A stretch of DNA of 64,000 nt, taken from NCBI RefSeq assembly GCF_015482775.1, contig NZ_CP058214.1, forward strand, positions 2,532,501 through 2,596,500, read 5' to 3'. The position numbers were made by a program, and so were the translations under genes. The notes below the pieces were generated by a model, which was not told where the DNA came from, did not search any database, and saw only the letters and a list, made by a program, of their open reading frames with translations. Origin of the DNA: Kaustia mangrovi (lineage in GTDB: Bacteria > Pseudomonadota > Alphaproteobacteria > Rhizobiales > Im1). Below, piece after piece: positions 58,951 to 64,000 of this stretch (position 1 is its first letter; each line of letters begins with the position of its first letter).

Positions 58951-59637
58951 ATGACGGCTCCGAAGAAGATCCTGATCGTGGACGACGACGATGCGCTGCG
59001 CGATTCCCTAAGCGAGCAGTTCTCGCTGCATGACGAGTTCATCGTGGACAGCGCGGCGACGGCATCGGATGCCGTCAGGGCGGTGCGCACGGACCATTTC
59101 GACCTCGTCCTGCTCGACGTCAACCTGCCGGACATGGATGGCCGGGAGGCCTGCAAGCTCATGCGGCGGGCGGGCATGAAGAGCCCGGTGATCATGCTGA
59201 CGGCGCAGGATACCGAATCCGATACCATTCTGGGGCTCGATGCCGGCGCCAACGACTATGTGACCAAGCCGTTCCGCTTCGGCGTGCTGCTTGCGAGGAT
59301 CCGCGCCCATCTGCGCCAGCACGAGCAGAGCGAGGACGCGGTATTCGCCATCGGCCCCTACAGTTTCCGGCCGAGCGCGAAGCTCCTGGTGCGCGGCGAC
59401 AGCTCCAAGATCAGGCTGACGGAGAAGGAGACGGCCATCCTGAAATATCTCTACAGGGCCGGGCGCCAGGTCGTCGGGCGCGACGTGCTGCTCCACGAGG
59501 TCTGGGGCTACAATGCCGGCGTGACGACCCATACGCTCGAGACCCATATCTACCGCCTGCGCCAGAAGATCGAAGCCGACCCCTCGAGTGCGGAAATCCT
59601 GGTGACGGAAACAGGCGGCTATAAGCTTGTGCCTTGA
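58951..59637 (+). CDS. OmpR-family response regulator (orphan)
   Basis: A 228-residue regulator with a receiver domain (D11-D14 acidic pocket, phospho-acceptor D56 in LVLLDVNLPDMDG, T in IMLTAQD, K in VTKPFRF) and a winged-helix output domain ending THTLETHIYRLRQKIEADP. No kinase gene is adjacent. The aspartate-rich start and strong conservation suggest a house-keeping regulator, but its cognate kinase cannot be named from this window. Confidence 0.92.
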   Translation: MTAPKKILIVDDDDALRDSLSEQFSLHDEFIVDSAATASDAVRAVRTDHFDLVLLDVNLPDMDGREACKLMRRAGMKSPVIMLTAQDTESDTILGLDAGANDYVTKPFRFGVLLARIRAHLRQHEQSEDAVFAIGPYSFRPSAKLLVRGDSSKIRLTEKETAILKYLYRAGRQVVGRDVLLHEVWGYNAGVTTHTLETHIYRLRQKIEADPSSAEILVTETGGYKLVP

Positions 59638-59785
59638 AAACCAAGAAAATCTCTTGCTTTTCCGGGCGATATGGGCCTGAACTCGACGCGGAGGGTATCA
59701 AGCGGTACGCTCGAAAGGGCGCGATTCGGGGATACACATATGAGGTGGAATTCGGCCGGCCGAGGGGCCGCTTGCGGGGGCGGTC

Positions 59786-60274
59786 ATGACGGTTAAGTCC
59801 GACGTCGAGGTCCTGCGACAGATCCCCCTGTTTGCGGACGCCGATGTCACCCAGCTTCAGATCCTGGCTTTCGCGACCGAGCGCGTGGCGTGCCCGGCCG
59901 GTTCCTATCTGTTCGAGCAGGGCGAGCGCGGAGGCGCCGGCTATCTCGTCACGGAGGGCACCGCGGAGATCTTCCGCAATGTCGGCGACGACCGGATGCT
60001 GGTGGCGACCGCCGGGCGTGGCGCCTTCGTGGGCGAGCTGTCGATGCTCGCCGGCCAGCCCTATCATTTCAGCGCCCGCGCGCGCACCGACCTCACCGCG
60101 CTCAAGGTCGACAAGGAGCTGTTCTACCGGGTCGCCGGCGAGTTTCCGGAATTCGCCGAAATCGTCATGAAGACACTCGCGCGCAAGCTCGACCTTTCGC
60201 TCAACGACCTGCGGGATGTGGAGAGGAAGCTGCGCGACGCGCCGGATCTCTCCAGCCTGGACGATTCCGACTAG
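59786..60274 (+). CDS. Cyclic nucleotide-binding domain protein without DNA-binding domain
   Basis: A 162-residue protein that is a single cNMP-binding (Crp/Fnr N-terminal) domain. It reads VEVLRQIPLFADADVTQLQI, FEQGERGGAGYLVTEGTAEI, then GRGAFVGELSMLAGQPYHFSARA, whose GELS-x-RA segment is the phosphate-binding cassette. After the long helix it stops without a helix-turn-helix, so it is not a classical Crp regulator. It may act through protein contacts. It follows the orphan response regulator by 148 bp. Confidence 0.9.
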   Translation: MTVKSDVEVLRQIPLFADADVTQLQILAFATERVACPAGSYLFEQGERGGAGYLVTEGTAEIFRNVGDDRMLVATAGRGAFVGELSMLAGQPYHFSARARTDLTALKVDKELFYRVAGEFPEFAEIVMKTLARKLDLSLNDLRDVERKLRDAPDLSSLDDSD

Positions 60275-60394
60275 AGTGGTCTATGACCCCATGGAGACGG
60301 GGTCGGACCGGGCGCCGGGACGAAGCAGGCGGGCCGCTCCCGGATCCCTCGCGGCCGCACGGCGAAGACCCACGGGCCACAGGAACGTGCATCG

Positions 60395-61435
60395 ATGACC
60401 GAGCTCAAGGGCGGACGGGCCGACGCCTTTCTCAACAAGCCCGACCCGAAGGTGAAGGCCGCGCTCATTCACGGCAGCGACGAGGGGCTGGTGCGCGAGC
60501 GAGCGCGGGCGCTCGTGAAGGCAGTCGCGGGAACGCTCGACGATCCGTTCAACGTGGTGCGGCTGGAGGACGACGCGCTCGGCTCCGATCCGGGCCTTCT
60601 CGCCGACGAGGCCCAGGCCATCTCCCTCATGGGCGGGCGCCGGGTCGTCTGGGTGCGCGGTGCCGGAAGCGGCCTCGCCCGGGCGGCGGCAGCCTATCTT
60701 CCCGACGCGCCGGGCGACGCGCTGATCGTCGCGGAGGCCGGAACCCTGCGCAAGGGCGACAAGCTGCGCAAGCTCTTCGAGGCGCAGGACAACGCCGTCG
60801 CCATGGCTTGCTACGCCGACGGCGCGGGCGCGTTGCGCACCCTGATCGTGGAGCAACTGCGCGGTCACGGCCTCGCCATCGCCGCGGATGCGCTGGAGCG
60901 GCTCCAGGCCCAGCTCGGCGGCGACCGCCAGCTCTCCCGCGCCGAGGTGGAGAAACTCGCGCTTTACTGCGAGGGCGCCGGCGAGGTGACGCTGGAGGAT
61001 GTCGACGCGATCTGCGGCGAGGCATCGGCGCTCGCGCTGGACGATCTGATCGACGCCGTCTTTGAGGGCGATCTGGAAGGGGCGGACACCCGTTTCGGAC
61101 GGTTTCTCGCAACCGGCATGCCGGCGGCGACCGTGATCGTGGCGGCCGCCAACCATGCCGCCGCGCTCCAGCGGCTGAAGGCGAAGATGACACCGGGCCA
61201 GTCGGCCGATGCCGTCGTGCGCGGGGCCCGGCCGCCGATCTACTTCAAGCGGCAGGCCTCCGTCGCCCGCCAGCTCTCCGCCTGGGATCTCTCCGCGCTC
61301 CTTGCGGCGTCCGATACGCTCGGCGAGGCTGAGCTGAAGACGCGCGAATTCGCAAGCCTCGCCGAAGCCATTGCGAGCCGCGCCCTCCTGAGCCTTGCGC
61401 GCAGCGCGCGGACGGCCCGTTACCGGCGGGTATGA
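60395..61435 (+). CDS. holA: DNA polymerase III subunit delta
   Basis: A 346-residue clamp-loader subunit that opens the beta clamp. It starts MTELKGGRADAFLNKPDPKV and has the N-terminal AAA-like fold (ALIHGSDEGLVRERARALVK), the LMGGRRVVWVRG segment and the C-terminal collar domain (MPAATVIVAAANHAAALQRL). It has no Walker A motif, as expected for delta. It converges on parB. In most proteobacteria this gene directly follows lptE, which here lies 5.7 kb away. Confidence 0.92.
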   Translation: MTELKGGRADAFLNKPDPKVKAALIHGSDEGLVRERARALVKAVAGTLDDPFNVVRLEDDALGSDPGLLADEAQAISLMGGRRVVWVRGAGSGLARAAAAYLPDAPGDALIVAEAGTLRKGDKLRKLFEAQDNAVAMACYADGAGALRTLIVEQLRGHGLAIAADALERLQAQLGGDRQLSRAEVEKLALYCEGAGEVTLEDVDAICGEASALALDDLIDAVFEGDLEGADTRFGRFLATGMPAATVIVAAANHAAALQRLKAKMTPGQSADAVVRGARPPIYFKRQASVARQLSAWDLSALLAASDTLGEAELKTREFASLAEAIASRALLSLARSARTARYRRV

Positions 61436-61538
61436 CCGGGCGGCAGAGCCCCAGTCTGTCCAGCACCGGTATCGTTAAGGGTGCGAATCGGTTGCAGAGA
61501 TTCTGATGTTGGAACGGATGTGAATCGAATGCTTGCCG

Positions 61539-62438
61539 TCAGCCCTGCCGGCTGAGCCGCTGGCAGAGATCGTCGAGCTGCTCCAGCGTGCGATAGGAGA
61601 TGCGAAGCTCCCCGCCGCGCTGGCCCTTGTGGTTGACGAGAACCTTGAGGCCCAGCGTCTCCGCCAGGCTGCGCTCGAGCGCCAGCGTGTCGGGATCCTT
61701 TTCCGGCTTGCGCGCGGGCGGCTGCCTGTCCTGACCCGTCTCTTCTCCCGCCCTTGAGTCGCGGGCCAGTTCTTCCGCCTCGCGCACGCTCAGGCCCAGG
61801 GTCGCGATACGCTCGGCGAGCTCGTCGGCGGCATCGGACGCGATGAGCGCACGGGCGTGGCCGGCGGTCAGCGTGCCCTCGGCCAGCATGTCGCGCACCT
61901 TTCCGGACAGGCCGAGCAGGCGCATCGTGTTCGCGACATGGCTCCGGCTCTTCCCGACGGCTTCGGCAAGCTGGTGCTGCGTATAGTGGAATTCCTCCAT
62001 GAGGCGGCGATAGCCCTCCGCCTCCTCGACCGGATTGAGATCGGCGCGCTGGATGTTCTCCACAAGCGCGACCTCGAGCGCCTCGGCATCGGAGAGCTCG
62101 CGCACGATGACCGGAACTTCATGGAGACCGGCCTTCTGGGCCGCCCGCCAGCGGCGCTCGCCCGCCACAATCTCATAGGCGTTGGCCGGATCGGCCACGG
62201 GCCGCACGAGGAGCGGCTGAAGCATGCCCTTTTCCCGCAGGGACTGGGCAAGATCGTCGAGATCCTCGTCCTGGAAGGTCTTTCGCGGATTGTGGGGATT
62301 GCGCCGCAGAAAGGCGATCGGCATCTGCTTCAGACCGCGCTGCGGCCGGCTTTCCTCCGGTGCCGGCGCCTCGACCGTGTCCTCGCCGATCAACGCGGCC
62401 AGTCCGCGCCCGAGCCGTTTTCTGCCTTGCTGAACCAT
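61539..62438 (-). CDS. parB: Chromosome partitioning protein ParB
   Basis: A 299-residue CTP-dependent DNA clamp that loads at parS. Motifs are [20 protein letters not shown], the CTP-binding [12 protein letters not shown] and the helix-turn-helix [20 protein letters not shown], with the C-terminal dimer domain ([18 protein letters not shown]). It lies 89 bp downstream of parA on the same strand, forming the usual rsmG-parA-parB run. Confidence 0.96.
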   Translation of the reverse strand: MVQQGRKRLGRGLAALIGEDTVEAPAPEESRPQRGLKQMPIAFLRRNPHNPRKTFQDEDLDDLAQSLREKGMLQPLLVRPVADPANAYEIVAGERRWRAAQKAGLHEVPVIVRELSDAEALEVALVENIQRADLNPVEEAEGYRRLMEEFHYTQHQLAEAVGKSRSHVANTMRLLGLSGKVRDMLAEGTLTAGHARALIASDAADELAERIATLGLSVREAEELARDSRAGEETGQDRQPPARKPEKDPDTLALERSLAETLGLKVLVNHKGQRGGELRISYRTLEQLDDLCQRLSRQG

Positions 62439-62527
62439 CCCCTGCTACTCCGGTATGGCCGGGTCTTGCGCCCGAACATTACTATGCCGAATCGATTGAG
62501 TACCGCGCGAGCAGACCACCGGCGCCC

Positions 62528-63368
<841 letters not shown>

Positions 63369-63385
<17 letters not shown>

Positions 63386-64000
63386 CTATGGCCTCCCGCA
63401 CGATGAGAACGGAGCCGGAAGGACCGGTCACGCTCGGGTGCGTCTGCGCATCGATACTCCAAGATATAGCGGCGTCGGTCAACTCGTTGTCCACATGTTG
63501 GCCCTTCAGGAACAGTCCTATGGTACCGTTTCCGATGAAGCGCGCCGTGAGCTCAAGCAGCTTCGGCAATGGCGCCAGAGCCCGCGCGCTGACCACATCG
63601 GGACGTCCGCCGAGGTCCTCGAGCCCGATATCCTCGATCCGTCTGGCATGGACCGTGGCCGGCGCGCCGGCGACCCGCGCGGCCTCGCGAAGGAAGGCCG
63701 CCTTCTTCCGGTTGCTCTCCACCAGATGGACCATGGCACCCGGCCGCTCCGCCACCGCAATCGCCAGGACAATCCCCGGGAACCCTCCGCCGCTTCCGAC
63801 ATCGAGAATGATTCGCGCCGTGGAAGGAGTATAGCGCAAAAGCTGCAGGCTGTCGGCGACATGCCGTGCCCAGATATCCGGTACCGTGGCCGGACCGATG
63901 AGATTGACGCTGCGGTTCCAGCGTTCGACCAGCGCGACGAAGCGCTCCAGCCGCTCGCGTGATTCACGTGAAACACCGAATGCGCGCGCCACAGCCTCGC
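63369..64000 (-). CDS. rsmG: 16S rRNA (guanine527-N7)-methyltransferase RsmG (5' end may lie beyond window)
   Basis: A SAM-dependent methyltransferase (GidB) that modifies G527 of 16S rRNA. The SAM motif is ILDVGSGGGFPGIVLAIAV, the N-terminal part reads VSRESRERLERFVALVERWN and RHVADSLQL, and the C-terminal FLKGQHVDNEL is typical. GTG at 63992 would give MARAFGVSRES, but the frame is open to the window edge (EAVARAFG...). Family starts usually lie a few residues further out, so the true start is probably outside. A parS-like site overlaps codons near the N-terminus. Confidence 0.93.
63960..63975. promoter_or_regulatory. parS-like centromere site
   Basis: TGATTCACGTGAAACA matches the ParB-binding consensus TGTTTCACGTGAAACA at 15 of 16 positions, with the central TTCACGTGAA intact. 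It lies inside the rsmG coding sequence, just upstream of parAB, a usual location for chromosomal parS. No second copy is visible in the window. Confidence 0.88.

Noticed and set aside
59740-59796. 18-codon frame (MRWNSAGRGAAC...) overlapping the start of the cNMP-binding gene
   Set aside because: It could be a leader peptide, but it has no convincing ribosome site and no regulatory amino-acid run.

Overview
The window is a stretch of high-GC chromosome from an alphaproteobacterium, most likely of the order Hyphomicrobiales (Rhizobiales). The evidence is a parA-parB-rsmG block with a parS-like site, a bigR-type sulfide operon, a DUF1674/SDHAF4 gene behind htpX, a twin-transmembrane HIG1-like protein, a YbbN-type thioredoxin / LON-domain / Trm112 / DUF971 string, and a short palindromic repeat of a kind I recall from rhizobial genomes. 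Nearly everything reads as vertically inherited chromosome. I see no prophage, insertion sequence, integrase, CRISPR array or rRNA operon. The parABS genes at the right end suggest that end lies near the replication origin.

Layout. 1-6.3 kb: htpX (cut by the window edge), SDHAF4-like, YqaA/DedA-like, DsbB, HNH endonuclease, hydrolase, AlkA-type glycosylase, GluQ, tRNA-Leu(CAA), GNAT. 6.3-15.6 kb: a YeiH/YeiE-like sulfite/sulfate module, VOC protein, an unknown membrane protein, SDR, HIG1-like protein, an acyl-CoA synthetase overlapping a macrodomain protein, a DMT transporter and a hydrolase. 15.7-24.6 kb: a ureohydrolase (agmatinase family), a complete Dpp-type peptide ABC importer and a CPA-type antiporter. 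24.6-25.9 kb: a COG0523 metallochaperone GTPase behind a Zur-like box.

26.1-38.2 kb is the most coherent functional block. A sulfide/persulfide operon (DUF2892, DUF442 sulfurtransferase, BigR/SqrR-type repressor, two YeeE/YedE half-transporters, ETHE1-like persulfide dioxygenase, SulP) is followed directly by a GbsR/MarR regulator and cydD-cydC-cydA-cydB-cydX, encoding cytochrome bd oxidase and its ABC exporter. Cytochrome bd is the sulfide-resistant quinol oxidase, so the two halves make sense together: one oxidises and exports sulfur while the other keeps respiration running. Each half has its own candidate palindromic operator.

38.2-49.3 kb: sulfotransferase, two-component system, tRNA-Gly(GCC), YbaK-type editing protein, thioredoxin/LON/Trm112/DUF971 operon, a 106-bp repeat element that supplies the stop codon of a UbiH-like gene, TesB, and glnK-amtB behind a sigma-54 promoter. 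A 510-bp non-coding stretch after amtB holds an intrinsic terminator and a perfect 30-bp inverted repeat. 49.3-64 kb: ftsK, lolA, a candidate structured small RNA with its own terminator, xthA, lptE and leuS on the minus strand, YggS, an L,D-transpeptidase-like protein, an OmpR-type regulator, a cNMP-binding protein, holA, then parB-parA-rsmG. The usual leuS-lptE-holA order is broken here.
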